Below, one piece after another: positions 32,831 through 45,500 of a stretch of DNA of 64,000 nt. Position numbers and translations under genes: made by a program. Below the pieces are notes generated by a model. The model did no database searches. It was not told the origin of the DNA and was given only the letters and a program-made list of their open reading frames with translations. Position 1 is the first letter of the stretch; each line of letters opens with the position of its first letter. Origin of the DNA: Apodemus sylvaticus (lineage: Eukaryota; Chordata; Mammalia; Rodentia; Muridae); assembly GCF_947179515.1 (NCBI RefSeq), contig NC_067474.1, positions 91,340,824-91,404,823 of the forward strand, read 5' to 3'.

Positions 32831-34926
32831 GAGCTAGATTAATTCTATATAGTACAGCAAGAGAGGATTAGTTTAGCAATGTCACATATATTATTACATC
32901 ACAGGGAAAGACTAAAAACAATCTTGAACTTTACTAGATGGGCCACTAAGACATCAAGCCAGTCAATGCACAGTCAGTGACATACAAGACAACATTGGAC
33001 CTATCACAAGACAAAAGAAAATACTTAGTAATTTATTTTGCTATAATTCTTGAGAAAAACCAAAAAAAAAAAAAAACTATAGTTTCAAGAGAGAAATCTA
33101 CATTATGGGAAGGAAATAAGCATAATGGATTGGATATTAAAAAATATTAACTTTTCTAATTTATTCTAAGTTAACAAAATGCATTTATGTTATGTTGCAT
33201 AATTTTAAACACAAATCCAACAAGTTTCTGAGCTATAAACTGGATGTGGAAATTTTAATTATTTCTTACCTCTATGTTGATTGTATTCACCATTTTTTCT
33301 GGGTAGAATTATATTTGGAAGCTCAATCCACCTGTAGTTAGTTTTTATTTTATATTTCGATGGAAATTTCTTAGTCTAAAATTTTCACATGAGTTTTATA
33401 GTATGTTATTTGTGTGGATGTTTTAAAATATAGGGAAACATCTCTAATGGGAAAATTTAAAATATTCAGACAATTTTCAAAACAAGTTTTTGAAAGATCT
33501 AAATACTAAATATAAATAACTATATTTTTACGATTTTATTTACGAATTAGTCTAGGATTTTCTCTTAAGGATTGTTATGTAAGTATATCACTTTGTGTTT
33601 TTACTGGGAAAGAGTAGATTTAGACATTGAAAGTAAAAAAAAAATGAGTTACCAAGTTACCCAGTTGTCATATCTACATAGAGAAAGGTGACAGCTAATC
33701 ATTAGTGCAATATGTATGCATGGTATTTTTAGGAAATTTATGTTTTTCTATCCAACAGTTTATTATTCTTAATATTGTTCTATTTATTTAGCTGCAATTG
33801 GATAAAGGCCAAATCCTGGTGACAGTGATGGCTTGAATTCAATTAAGTATGTGGTTATTTTGTATACCCTTTTGTGCTCCTCAAATACTCTTTGGAAAAG
33901 TTTTGCTTGTTTCAATGATGGTGTTATGATTATTCTCAATAAACTTCAATAAGGAAATAAAACTTAAATGTATGGTAATGTGGGAAACATTGCTGTTTTG
34001 ACAATGTGTTATATACATTCTCTATTCCCCTTAACTGCAGAAGTGTCTTGAACCCTGAGAAGATGCTAAATAGACGTGATTAATTGGAATTCCAAGTATC
34101 TATGCTGTCATTCATGTTGTACCTTCCACTTAAAATTCTTTTCTAATTCTAGTCAGCTTAGAAAATGTCTAATTAACTTTTGACACCCAGATACTATTAT
34201 TAATTTTCTGTCAGATAAAAATGACCGCTCATCCTTTCATCCCCATTTAATTACACATGTCTGTACTGGAGAGAATGTTTTGTGCCGACAAAGGCCATTT
34301 CCTTCAGAGCAGCAGGTACAGCATGGTTATTGGCAATGTGCATTGCTGTGAGTAGGTAGATAAGTCATACAAAATATCCTCCTCTTTACACTGTCCACAT
34401 GACTCAGGGATAGACGCTTCCTAACTGAGTATGTTCTAAATGTTCAAAGATAATTAACGGTGGTTTCAAAATGACATGTACTTGGTTTAATTCAAAACAA
34501 ATACTGATTTTAAGTGTTTTGTCATTAAAATTTATCTGTAGAGGTGCTTCAATTTAATAATAAAGAGACTATAGACAAATAAAAATTGTCTATAATCTAT
34601 TAAAGATTATAACCAAAGTAATTTCCAAAGAGCAGAAAAATGATACATGTAATATCTGCAAGTTCAGTATATGTTAAACAGTTCTTGAAATATTTGAAGC
34701 AGTGTAGAGGTAATGTTAAAAGTTAGTCCTTAATTAGTTATCATTAATTTATAAACTGCACATATATTATATAAAAACAAATGAAAATATATCCACATAC
34801 AAATTTTAAAAAGACATCAGCACATGAAGTATGGCATGCTCATGTTATTATCATTTCACAGACTGACAATTATAGTAATAACATTAACCAATAGAACAGT
34901 TAAAACAAGTTATTTTAAATATAGTT
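32831..34926. other. 2.1 kb without a recognised feature
   Basis: AT-rich, with a poly(A) run at about 33063-33075. No repeat family or coding domain could be named. Confidence 0.45.
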
Positions 34927-35305
34927 TGCTAGAGTGAGGGGAAGGATTGAAGGAGTTGAAGGGGATGACCACCCCATAGGAAGACCAACAGAATCAACTG
35001 ACACAGACTCTTGGGAGCACCCAGAGAGGAAGTCACCAACCAAAGACACACGTAGACTGGCCCATGGCCCCTGGAACATATGAAGCAGAGGGCTGCTTTG
35101 TCTGACCTCAGTAGGAAATGTTGCACCTAATCTTGTAGAGGCTTGATCACCCAAGAAAGGGGTATGGTGGGCAGGAAGAGATTCAGACTGGTAAATGAGT
35201 GAGAAGGGGAGGGAGGATGGGGTGAAGAGCACTGTGAGTGGAGATGTGGAAGTGGGGCAACATTTGAAATGTAAGTAAACAAACTAATTTAATAAAAAAT
35301 TATGA
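34927..35305 (+). mobile_element. L1 (Lx) 3' UTR fragment, plus strand
   Basis: GGAAGACCAACAGAATCAAC (about 34978) and the purine-rich end GAGAAGGGGAGGGAGG, then AACATTTGAAATGTAAGT and a degenerate A-rich tail at 35289-35305. The same block order is seen in the L1 3' UTR at 1-889. Confidence 0.8.
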
Positions 35306-35847
35306 ATGCCACTGAAATACTGTTTTGGAAAAGTCTACATAAATATAAGCTTTTTAAAATATATTCTCTGATTTCTTTGAAAAATAAATTGATACTACCT
35401 AATACTCATGTTTATTTTAGGAAAGAAACTGATTAACAAAGCCCTCTTTTAGAATTTTTCATATTCTTCACGATATGCAACACAATCACATTTTTAGTAC
35501 TCTACTGGATAAAAGTTACTGAAAATTTATTATTTGTAAGCACATATGAAATATATGTATTGTGTGTAATGTTTAGAAAAATATTTGGGTATTTTAAAAA
35601 GTTATAATTTTCACTTTTTTGACAAATGACCGAATTATAAAACCACTCAACCAATAATTGCTGCATTATACATATTCTTTGCCTTTTATTAAATTAGAGG
35701 TGAAAATAGGCTTCATGTGGCTATCATCAAGATAAAGTTCTTACACATGAGCACAAGACCTTATTTTACATCATATCTGCAATTCTTTTTTTTTGTCTTT
35801 ATCAGTAATTTTATTGGTCCCTTTTGAATTTTCTTTTTAAAAATTTG
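35306..35847. other. No feature recognised
   Basis: AT-rich with no supported feature. Confidence 0.45.
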
Positions 35848-35980
35848 GTCCTGAGTTCAAATCCCAGTAACCACATGATGGCTCACAACCATCTGTAACA
35901 AGATATGACACCCTCTGCTGGTGTGTCTAAAGACAGCTACAGTGTACTTACATATAATAAATAAATAAATCTTTAAAAAA
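35848..35980 (+). mobile_element. B2 SINE, 5'-truncated
   Basis: GTCCTGAGTTCAAATCCCAG (box B region), ACCACATGATGGCTCACAAC and the ATAAATAAATAAATC tail are the B2 consensus from box B onward. The tRNA-like head with box A is missing, so it could not drive its own transcription. Confidence 0.93.
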
Positions 35981-38658
35981 AATTTTATTGAATATATTCT
36001 TCACTTACATTTCAAATGTTATACCCTTTCCCTGTTTCCCCATGCCCAGAAAGCCCCCAACTCATCTTCTCACCCCTGGGCTCCAAGAAGTTTCCCCCTG
36101 CCCAGAAAGTCCCCAATTCATCTTCTCACCCCTGGCCTCCTAGAAGATGCCCCCTGCCCAATACACTCTCACAAATGCCCCTCAATTTCCACAAGCTGGG
36201 GGCATCTATCAAGCCATAGGACCAAGAACCTCTCCTCCCACTGATGCCCGACAAAACATTCCTCTGTCACACTTTTGGCTGGAACCATGTGTACCTCTTG
36301 TTTGATGGCATAGTTCCTGGGAGCCATGGGGCATCTGGAGGGTCAACACTGACATTTTTCCCATGGCTGCAAACCACTTCAGCTCCTCCAGTCCTCCCTC
36401 CAATTCCTTCATTTGGGACCCAGTGCTCAGTCTAGTGGTTGGCTGTAGCATCTGCCTCTGTATCCGTAATGCTCTGGCAGGGCCCATCCTGAGAAAACCA
36501 TACCAGGCTCTTTTCTGCAAGCAATTCTTGCCATCCATAAAAGTGTCCAGGTTTGGTGAATGTTTATAGGATTAATCCCCAGATAGGACAGTCTCTGGAT
36601 GGCCTTTCCTTCAGTCTCCACTCTACACTTTGTCTTCATAATTGCTCTTGTTAGTATTTTCTTCCCTTTCTCAGAGAAACCAAAGCACCCCCACTTTGGT
36701 TTTCTTTCTTCTTGAGCTTCCTGTGGTCTGTGAGTTGTATCTTGTTTATTCTGAGCCTTTGGACTAATATCCACTTATCAGTGAGTGCATATCATGTGTG
36801 TTCTGATTAGGTTACCTCACTCAGGATGACATTTTTTAGTTCCATCTAAGAATTTGCCCAAGAATTCCATGAATTTATTGTTTTTCATAGCTGAGTAGTA
36901 GTCCATTGTGAAAATATACCATATTTTCTGTATCCATTCCTTTGTTGAAGGATATCTGGATTCTTTCCAGCTTCTGACTATTATAAATAAGGCTGCTACG
37001 AACATAGTGGATCTTGTGTCCTTAGTACATGTTGGAGCATCTTCTGGGTATATGCCCAGGAGTGGTATAACTGGGTCCTCAGGTAGGACTATATCCGATT
37101 TTCTGAGGAGCTGCCAAACTGATTTATAGAGTGGTTTTACCAGCTTGCAATTCCAGCAGCAATGGAGTAGTGTTCCTCTTTCTCCACATTCTTCAGTGAA
37201 TTTTTCATGTGAGCCATTCTGACTAGTGTGAGGTGGAATCTCAGGGTTGTTTTGATGTGCATTTCCCTGATAACTAAGAATGCTGAATATTTTTTAGTTG
37301 CTTCAGAGCCATTCAAGTTTCCTCAGTTGAGAATTCTCTGTTTACTTTAATACCCCATTTTTAATAGGGTTAATTGACTCTCTGGATTCTATCTTCTTGA
37401 GTTCTTTGTATACATTAGATATTAGCCATCTATTAGATGTAGGATTGGTAAAGGTCTTTTCCCAATCTGTTGGTTGCCACATGACCTACTGACAGTTTCC
37501 TTTGCCTTACAGAATCTTTGCAGTTTTATGAGGTCCCATGTGTTGGTTTTTGTTCTTAGAGCATTAGCCATTGGTGTTCTGTTCAGGAAATTTTCCTCTG
37601 TCCCATGTGTTTAATGCCTTCCTCATGTTCTCCTCTACAAGCTTCAGTGTATCAGGTTATATGTGAAGGTCCTTGATGCACTTTGACTTGAGCTTTGTAC
37701 AAAGGGATAAGAGTTGGTCAATTTGCATTTTGCTATATGTTGTCCTCCAGTTGATCCAGGACCATTTGATGAAATGACAGCTCCTTTGTCAAATATCAAG
37801 TGACCTTAGGTGTCTGGGTTCATTCTGGGTCTTCAATTCTATTCCATTGATCTTCCTGCCTGTCTCTGTACAAATACCATACAGTTTTTATAACTATTGC
37901 TCTGTAGTAGAGCTTGAGGTCAGGGATGGTGATTCATACAGAAGATCTTTTGTTCTGGAGAATAGTTTTCACTATCCTGTGGGGTTTTTGTGGGGTTTTT
38001 TTTTGTTGTTATTTTGAATGAATTTGCAGATTGTTCTTTCTAGCTTAATGAATATTTGATTTGTAATTTTGATGGGGATTGCACTGAATCTGGGGATTTC
38101 TTTCAGCGAGATGGCCATTTTTACAATATTAATCCTGCCAATCCCAGAGCATGGGAGATATTTCATCTTTTGCGATCTTTTACAATTTCTTTCTTCAAAG
38201 GCTTGAAGTTCTTGCCATACAGGTCTTTCATGTGCTTGGTAAGAGTAACACCAAGGTATGTAATATTATTTGTGACTATTGTGAAGGGTGTCACTTCCAT
38301 AATTACTTTCTCAGCTTGTTTATCCTTTGAATAGAGGAAGGCTATGGATTTGTTTGAGTTAATTTTATATCCAGCCACTTTGCTGAAGTTGTTTATCAGC
38401 TTTAAGAATTCGGTGGTGGAATTTTTGGGATCTCTTAAGTACATGATCATATCATCTGCAAATAGTAATATTTTGACTTCTTCATTTCTAATTTATATAC
38501 CTTTGACCTCCTTTTGTCATCTGATTGCTCTGGCTAGGACTTCAAGTACTATATTGAATAGATAGGGAGAGAGTGGACAGCCTTGTCTGGTACCTGATTT
38601 TAGTGGGATTGTTTCAAGTTTCTCCATTTAGTTTGATGCTGGCTACTAGTTTGCTGTT
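35981..38658 (-). mobile_element. 5'-truncated L1 (2.7 kb, older subfamily)
   Basis: On the minus strand it contains the second half of ORF2 (from about 38658), the ORF2 stop at 36766-36764, and a 3' UTR of about 780 bp that is longer than in copies 1-3. The 3' UTR contains two tandem 56-bp units (36048-36103 and 36104-36159). The 5' boundary lies where similarity stops after GCTACTAGTTTGCTG. Confidence 0.92.
36764..38658 (-). pseudogene. L1 ORF2, C-terminal half, decayed
   Basis: Minus-strand frames 38450-38163, 38166-37972 and 37005-36817 are pieces of one ORF2 reading frame separated by shifts and stops. They cover the end of the reverse transcriptase (the upstream part with the FADD core is at about 38450-38463) through the C-terminus. 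The cysteine-rich motif near 37100-37190 is diverged. The family protein is a nicking endonuclease-reverse transcriptase; this piece lacks the endonuclease and is non-functional. Confidence 0.88.
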
Positions 38659-38894
38659 TCATAGAGAAAACTTCACCTATGCAAAAAAAAAAATCATTAT
38701 TCCAATGTTGTAAGGCAGGATTCTATAGTGATACATTAGGGAAGAGTTGTTTCTATCATCTTACATTACACTTTTAAGAAATAATTACAGCAGTAGTTAA
38801 TTTTGAAACATGGCTATAAGTCCATGTGCCATGTTATCATTTGTAAAATATGTTACATGCATTTCCCTATTTGGCATATATCCCAAAGCTTCGA
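38659..38894. other. No feature recognised
   Basis: AT-rich spacer with a short poly(A) run at 38681-38692. Confidence 0.4.
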
Positions 38895-39320
38895 TATCTT
38901 ACTAATTGTACAATCAGGTTTGCTCTGCTCTGCTTCATAATGGCAAAGACATAGAAAGCGCCGACATGCCCACCAGTGTGTCAGTGTTTAATACACATGT
39001 GATATATCTGTACAATTGAGATGAGAAGGAAAATTAAATTATAACATTTGCATGTATATGGCTAGAATTGGACACATGAATTGTGAGTGCAATTGATCCA
39101 GTTCCTCATAGCCAAATAAGGCAGGTTTTCTCTCATTTGTGGATTGAGCTTTGAATTACGAGGTATGTTGTTTCATTTGCAACACCTTCAAAGGTCAGAA
39201 TATTGCTAGTGGACAGGAAGGAAAACAGAATATGGTGATATAAAGGGTAGCAAGTGAAAATGGAACAATAGAAACTAAACAGTGAGAAAATAAAAATGAA
39301 TACAGGATGTGATAAGTAAC
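38895..39320 (+). mobile_element. Ancient L1 ORF2 end, plus strand
   Basis: The order of diverged blocks matches the end of mammalian L1 ORF2: CATGCCCACCAGTGTGTCAG at about 38965, ATAACATTTGCATGTATATG at about 39041, and GGTTTTCTCTCATTTGTGGA at about 39125. It is too diverged for coding and probably predates the rodent radiation. Confidence 0.55.
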
Positions 39321-39569
39321 CTTAAAGATGTTAAAAAAAATGAAAACATTTTATTGCATAACCTTTTTATATGCATATAAAAAAGTTCCAGGAAAGCTAC
39401 CTGAAATTGGGTAACAATAGCTCAATTATACACAACAGGATAACAAACTCAAAAGCCAAGTTACAGTAGTGGGTTATATCTATTGCAATCATCACCTAAT
39501 GTGATCTCATATTCTACACCTCCAAATATCACAGACTACTGCCATTGTGTTTCATTACTTTTTAGAACA
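39321..39569. other. No feature recognised
   Basis: AT-rich sequence. Confidence 0.4.
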
Positions 39570-39775
39570 CTGCTTCTCAATCCTTCTAATGTGGTGATAT
39601 TTAATACACCATGGCACATGGTGATATTCATGTTGTGTTCATAGCCAATCATAAAAATTTCACTGCTACTTAATAACTGTAATTTGCTACTGTTATGAAT
39701 CATAACGTAAAAAAATTTTGGAGATATAAGTTTGCCAAAGTGGTAGTGACCAACATGTTGAAAACTGCTGCTCTA
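39570..39775. mobile_element. URR1-like non-autonomous hAT-Charlie element
   Basis: The ends are inverted: ACTGCTTCTCAATCC at about 39570 and CATGTTGAAAACTGCTG at the right end, diverged from the CAGTGGTTCTCAACC terminal repeat of this group. The flanks TTTTAGAA and CTCTAGAG fit the 8-bp, CTAGA-centred target preference. The interior has ACTGTTATGAATCATAACGT, a typical middle block. There is no transposase; such elements were mobilised in trans. Confidence 0.7.
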
Positions 39776-40534
39776 GAGCTTCACAGGTAAGAGCCAGTTG
39801 CTGAATATACCAAATATTTGAGCCATAAAATATGTAGAAATCAAGCTGGTACTAACCTGGAAGCTTCTTCTTGACTTCCTAACTTCAGGAAGGTTGTATG
39901 TACTTTGCTAGAAGAGGAAAGTAAGCTTCACTGCTATTCAATGATAAAACTGATGATCTATAACTACTATTGGCCTTGCCAAACATCCCCACTAGTGTAA
40001 TAATGGTACAAATATCATGGGTGAATCCAAAGTTTTTCTGATTGGATTTAAAGCTGGCTCCACAATGTAGAACCTAAAATTGTTACCATTTTCATTGCCA
40101 GATCCAGAGGATAGAGAGGACATACAGACCTCAGAGCAGAAACTACTATTATTATTCTAGTAAAGGGGCATACTATTAACGACTTGTTTAATGGTAATTA
40201 ACTCATCATGCAGGAAAACTATACAACATCTAGCCTGATGAAAAATCAAATCAAAACAAAACAAAACAACAACAATAAAAACAGCATGAAAGGTGTACTT
40301 GGTCATGAAGTTCTACTATTAGCTGAAGAGCTATTGGTAATTGATAGCTTTCCTTAAGAGTGTAAAACTAATAGTTCAGCCATATTACTGAGGATGGTCC
40401 CAAACACAAGAGAAACTGAACAGTGCAAATTGGACTAGATGTATTTGAAAATATGAAGACAAAAATTGGTGGTTTTAAAATAATAGGGAAGGATTTGAGG
40501 GAGACTGATGAATGTGATCAATGTGCAATCAAAA
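39776..40534. other. No feature recognised
   Basis: AT-rich, with an AAAAC-rich run at about 40240-40285. No coding content was recognised. Confidence 0.4.
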
Positions 40535-40690
40535 ATTTCAACATATACATATTTGTGTGCATGTGTGTGTACATGTGTATGTGCATGTGTATGAATGTCT
40601 GTGTAAATGTGTGTATCTGCATGTGTGTGTAAATGTGTATATTTATGTGTGTGCCTGTGTGAGTTCATGTGTGTGAATGTGCTTCTGCAC
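40535..40690 (+). repeat. TG-rich degenerate (TGTGTATG)n repeat
   Basis: Alternating GTGTGT, ATGTGT and GTATG units over about 150 bp. The Cys/Met/Val-rich ORF here is an artefact. Confidence 0.9.
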
Positions 40691-40878
40691 ATATTTATAT
40701 GTATTTTCTAAGATTGTATGCTTCCATTCACTCACTTTGTCATATCTTACTATCTTACATCAAAATCTTCTGTATCAATTTCTTTTATATCAACATCTCT
40801 TAAAGAAAAAGGGCTTCATTCGTGGTAATGTTAGAGTCTTGACCCTGACCACACATTTCTTGCTGTAACTGATGTCTT
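40691..40878. other. Short spacer before L1 copy 3
   Basis: No feature seen. Confidence 0.4.
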
Positions 40879-40892
40879 AATAGTCAATAATT
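40879..40892. repeat. Left TSD of L1 copy 3
   Basis: AATAGTCAATAATT, identical to 46707-46720. Confidence 0.93.
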
Positions 40893-41239
40893 GGCACAGA
40901 GCTTTAGCTTCAGTCCTGAGGCCTCTGGCGGTAGCCCTCAGACCTCTCTGCTTCCAGATCCAGATCAGCCTGAGCAGCAACACCACATCTCCAGGTCCTG
41001 CAAGAGGCAAGTGGGGCTTCCGGGCAGTCAGCAGGAGAAGTCGGTGTGCTCCGGTGAATCCAGCATGCCCCAGCAGGAGCCTTCAGGTGTCTGCTTCGGG
41101 GTCTGAACAGCCAGGACAACAACACCCTGTCTCCAGGCAGTGAAGGAGGTAAGCTGTGCACCAGAGGCCACCTTGGAAGGGGCAGCTTGCACTGGTGAGT
41201 CCAGCACTGACAACACCAACTAACACCAGTGAGAACTAG
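40893..41239 (+). promoter_or_regulatory. L1 copy 3 5' UTR, single promoter-type unit
   Basis: Collinear with the second unit of copy 1 (5983-6329), from GGCACAGAGC to the ATG of ORF1. The upstream unit of copy 1 is absent. Confidence 0.8.
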
Positions 41240-42442
41240 ATGGCAAAAGGCAGACGCAGGATCGTCACTAACAGAAATCAAGGCAATATGGCAACATCTG
41301 AACCCAATTCTCCTTTACCAGCATGCCCTGGATACCCCATCACACCAGTAAAACAAGATTTGGATTTAAAATCACTGGTCATGATGCTGGTACAGGAACA
41401 CATGAAGGACATACTTAAAGAAATTCAGGAGAAAATGGATCAAAAGTTAGAAGCCCTTGCAAGGGAAACACAAAAATCATTGAAAGAAATCCAGAATACA
41501 AAAGCCAATAATGAGGAAACACATAAAACACTTAAAGAAATACAGGAGAACTTTGGTCAACAGGCTGAGGTCATGAAAGAGGAAACACAAGGGTCTCTTA
41601 AAGAATTACAGGAAAGCACAAACAAGCAAGTGAAGGAGCTAAGCAAAACCATCCAGGATCTAAAATCAGAAGTAGAAACAAGTAAGAAAACTCAAAGGGA
41701 GACAACTTTGGAGATAGAAAGCCTTGGGAAGAAATCAGTGGACATAGATGCAAATATCAACAACAGAATACAAGAGATAGAAGAAAGAATCTCAGACGCT
41801 GAAGATACCATAGAAACCATGGACTCAACAGCTAAAGAAAATGCAAAAAGCAAAAAGCTTGTAACCCAAAATATCCAGGAAATCCAGGACACAATGAGAA
41901 GACCAAACCTAAGGATTACAGGCATAGATGAGAGTGAATCTTTACAACATAAAGGGCCAGAAAATATCTTCAATAAAATTATGGAAGAAAACTTCCCTAA
42001 CCTAAAGAGAGAGATGCCCATGAATATACAAGAAGCCTACAGAACTCCAAACAGACTGGACCAGAACAGAAATACTTCCCATCACATAATAATCAAAACA
42101 CCAAATGTACTAAACAAAGAAAGAATATTAAAGGCAGTAAGAGAAAAAGGTCAAGTAACACATAAAGGAAGACCTATCAGAATCACAGCAGACTTTTCAC
42201 CCGAGACTATGAAGGCTATAAGATCCTGGACTGATCTCATGTAGACTCTAAGACCACACAAATGCCAGCCAAAACTACTATATCCAGCAAAACTCTCAAT
42301 CACCATAGATGGAGAAACTAAGATATTCCATGACAAAACCAAGTTTACCCAATATCTATCCACAAACCCAGCCATACAAAGGATAATAGGAGGAAAACAC
42401 CAATACAAGGAGGGAAACTTCACCCTGGAAAAAGCAAGATAG
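41240..42442 (+). pseudogene. L1 copy 3 ORF1 with one nonsense codon
   Basis: ATG at 41240 (MAKGRRRI). One frame stays open for 334 codons through the coiled coil (about residues 60-230) and most of the RNA-binding region, then meets TAG at 42242-42244. Copy 1 reads CAG at the same place, so one C-to-T change removes the last third of the C-terminal domain. The frame continues after it to the normal end at 42442. The full family protein would be about 400 residues here. The coiled coil contains ETQKSLKEIQ-type repeats of unequal length. This is the least damaged ORF1 in the window. Confidence 0.95.
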
Positions 42443-42501
42443 TAACCTTTTATCAAACCCAAAAGAAGTTAACCAATCAAATTTAAAAAATAACGTCAAA
42501 A

Positions 42502-45500
42502 ATGACAGGAAGTAACAATCACTATTCCTTAATATCTCTTAACATCAATGGACTCAATGCCCCAATAAAAAGACCTAGACTAACTGACTGGATACGTAAA
42601 CAGGACCCTACATTTTGCTGCTTACAGGAAACACACCTCAGGGTCAAAGACAAACACTACCTTAGAGTAAAATGCTGGAAGACAATTTTACAAGCAAATG
42701 GTCTCAGGAAACAAGCTGGAGTAGCCATTTTAATATCAGATAAAATTGACTTTCAACCCAAAGTCATCAAAAGAGACTCTGAGGGACACTTCTTGCTGGT
42801 CAAAGGAAAAATACAACAAGAAGAACTCTCAATCCTAAACATCTATGCTCCAAATGCAAGGGCACCCTCTTTCATAAAAGAAATTTTATTAAAGCTCAAA
42901 GCACACATTGCACCTAACACAATAATTGTGGGTGACTTCAACACTGCACTTTCCTCAATGGACCGATCAGGAAAACAGAAACTAAACAGGGACATAATGA
43001 AACTAATTGAAGGTTTGGACCAATTAGATTTAACAGATATATATAGAACATTCTATCCTAAAGCAAAAGAATATACCTTTTTCTCAGTACCTCATGGTAC
43101 CTTCTCCAAAATCGACCATATATAATTGGTCACAAGACAGACTTCAACAAATATAAGAAGATCGAACTAATCCCATGCCTCCTATCAGATCACTATGGAG
43201 TAAAAGTGGTCTTCAATAGCAACAAAAACAAGAGAAAACCCACATACACGTGGAAATTGAACAATATTTTACTCAATGATACCTTGGTCAAGGAAGAAAT
43301 AAAGAAAGAAATTAAAGACTTTTTAGAACACAATGAAAATGAAGACACAACATACCCAAATCTATGGGACACAATGAAAGCAGTGCTAAGAGGAAAACTC
43401 ATAGCCCTGAGTGCCTCCAAAAAGAAAATGAAGAGAGCATACACTACCAGCTTAATGACACACCTGGAAGCCCTGGAACAAAAAGAAGCTATTTCACCCA
43501 GGAGGAGTAGAAGGCAGGAAATCATCAAACTCAGGGCTGAAATCAATCAAGTAGAAACAAAGAGAACAATACAAAGAATCAACAAAACCAGGAGCTTTTT
43601 CTTTGAGAAAATCAACAAGAGAGATAAACCCTTAGCCAGACTGACCAAAGGGTACAGAGAAAGTATCCAAATTAACAAACTTAGAACTGAAAAGGGAGAT
43701 ATAACAACAGAAACTGAGGAAATCCAAAAAATCTTCAGATCCTACTACAAGAACCTGTACTCAACACAACTGGAGAATTGGGAGGAAATGGACAATTTCC
43801 TTGACAGATACCAAATTCCAAAATTAAATCAGGACCAAATAGATCATCTAAACAGTCCCATATTGTCTAAAGAAATTGAAGGAGTCATAGAAAGTCTTCC
43901 AACCAAAAAAAAGCACAGGATCAGATGGTTTCAGTGCAGAATTCTATCAGACCTTCAAAGAAGAATTAACACCAATACTCTTCAAATTATTCCACAAAAT
44001 AGAAAGAGAAAGAACACTACCCAATTCCTTCTAAGAAGCCACAATTACGCTGATACCAAAACCACACAAAGATCCAACAAAGAAAGAGAACTTCAGACCA
44101 ATTTCCTCCCTTATGAACATCGATGCAAGAATAATCAATAAAATTCTTGCCAACCGAATCCAAGAACACATCAAAACGATCATCCACCATGATCAAGTAG
44201 GCTTTATCCCGGGAATGCAGGGTTGGTTCAATATATGGAAATCCATCAAGGCAATCCACTACATAAACAAACTCAAAGAAAAAAACCACATGGTCATTTC
44301 ATTGGATGCTGAAAAGGCATTTGACAAAATTCAGCATCGTTTCATGCTTAAAGTCTTGGAAGGAACAGGAATTCAAGGCTCATACCTAAACATAGTAAAA
44401 GCAATATACAGCAAACCAGTAGCCAGCATCAAACTAAATGGAGAGAATGTTGAAGCAATCCCACTAAAATCAGGGACTAGACAGGGCTGCCCCCTTTCTC
44501 CTTATCTTTTCAATATTGTACTTGAAGTACTAGCTCAGGCAATACGACAACATAAGGAGGTCAAAGGGATACAAATTGGAAAGGAAGAAGTCAAACTATC
44601 ATTATCTGCAGATGACATGATAGTCTACCTAAGTGACCCATAAAACTCCACTAGAGAAATCAATCCTACAGCTGATAAACAACTTCAGCAAAGTGGCAGG
44701 TTATAAAATCAACTCAAGCAAATCAGTGGCCTTCCAATACTCAAAGGATAAGCAGGCTGAGAAAGAAATTAGGGAAATGACCCCCTTCACAATAGCCACA
44801 GACAGTATAAAGTATCTTGGGGTGACTCTTACCAAACATGTGAAAGATCTGTATGACAAGAACTTCAAGACTCTGAAGAAGGAAATGGAAGAAGACCTCA
44901 AAAAATCGGAAAACCTCCCATGCTCATGGATCAGTAGAATCAATATAGTTAAAATGGCCATTTTGCCAAAAGTAATCTACAGATTCAATGCAATACCCAT
45001 CAAAATCCCAACTCAATTCTTCACAGAGTGAGAAAGAGCAATTATCAAATTCATCTGGAATAACAAAAAACCCAGGATAGCTAAAAATCTTCTCAGCAAC
45101 AAAAGAAATTCTGGGGGAATCAGTATCCCTGACCTCAAGCAATACTACAGAGCAATAGTGTTAAAAACTGTGTGGTATTGGTACAGTCACAGGCAGGACG
45201 ATCAGTGGAACAGGTTTGAAGATCCAGAAATGAACCCACACACCTATGGCCACTTGATCCTCGACAAAGAGGCTGAAAACATCCAATGGAAAAAAGATAG
45301 CCTCTTCAACAAATGGTGCTGGTTCAACTGGAGGTCAGCATGCAGAAGAATGCGAATTGATCCATTCTTGTTTCATTGTACTAAGCTCAAAGCCAAATGG
45401 ATCAAGGACCTCCACATAAAGCCAGACACTCTGAAGCTAATAGAAAAGAAACTGGGGAAGACCCTTGAGGACATCGGTACAGGGAGAAAGTTTCTGAACA

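Noticed and set aside
34250..34400. Possible conserved non-coding block
   Set aside because: Unique-looking, but conservation cannot be judged from a single sequence.
36048..36170. Tandem units considered as a CRISPR-like array
   Set aside because: Directly adjacent imperfect repeats with no spacers, inside a mammalian L1 3' UTR.
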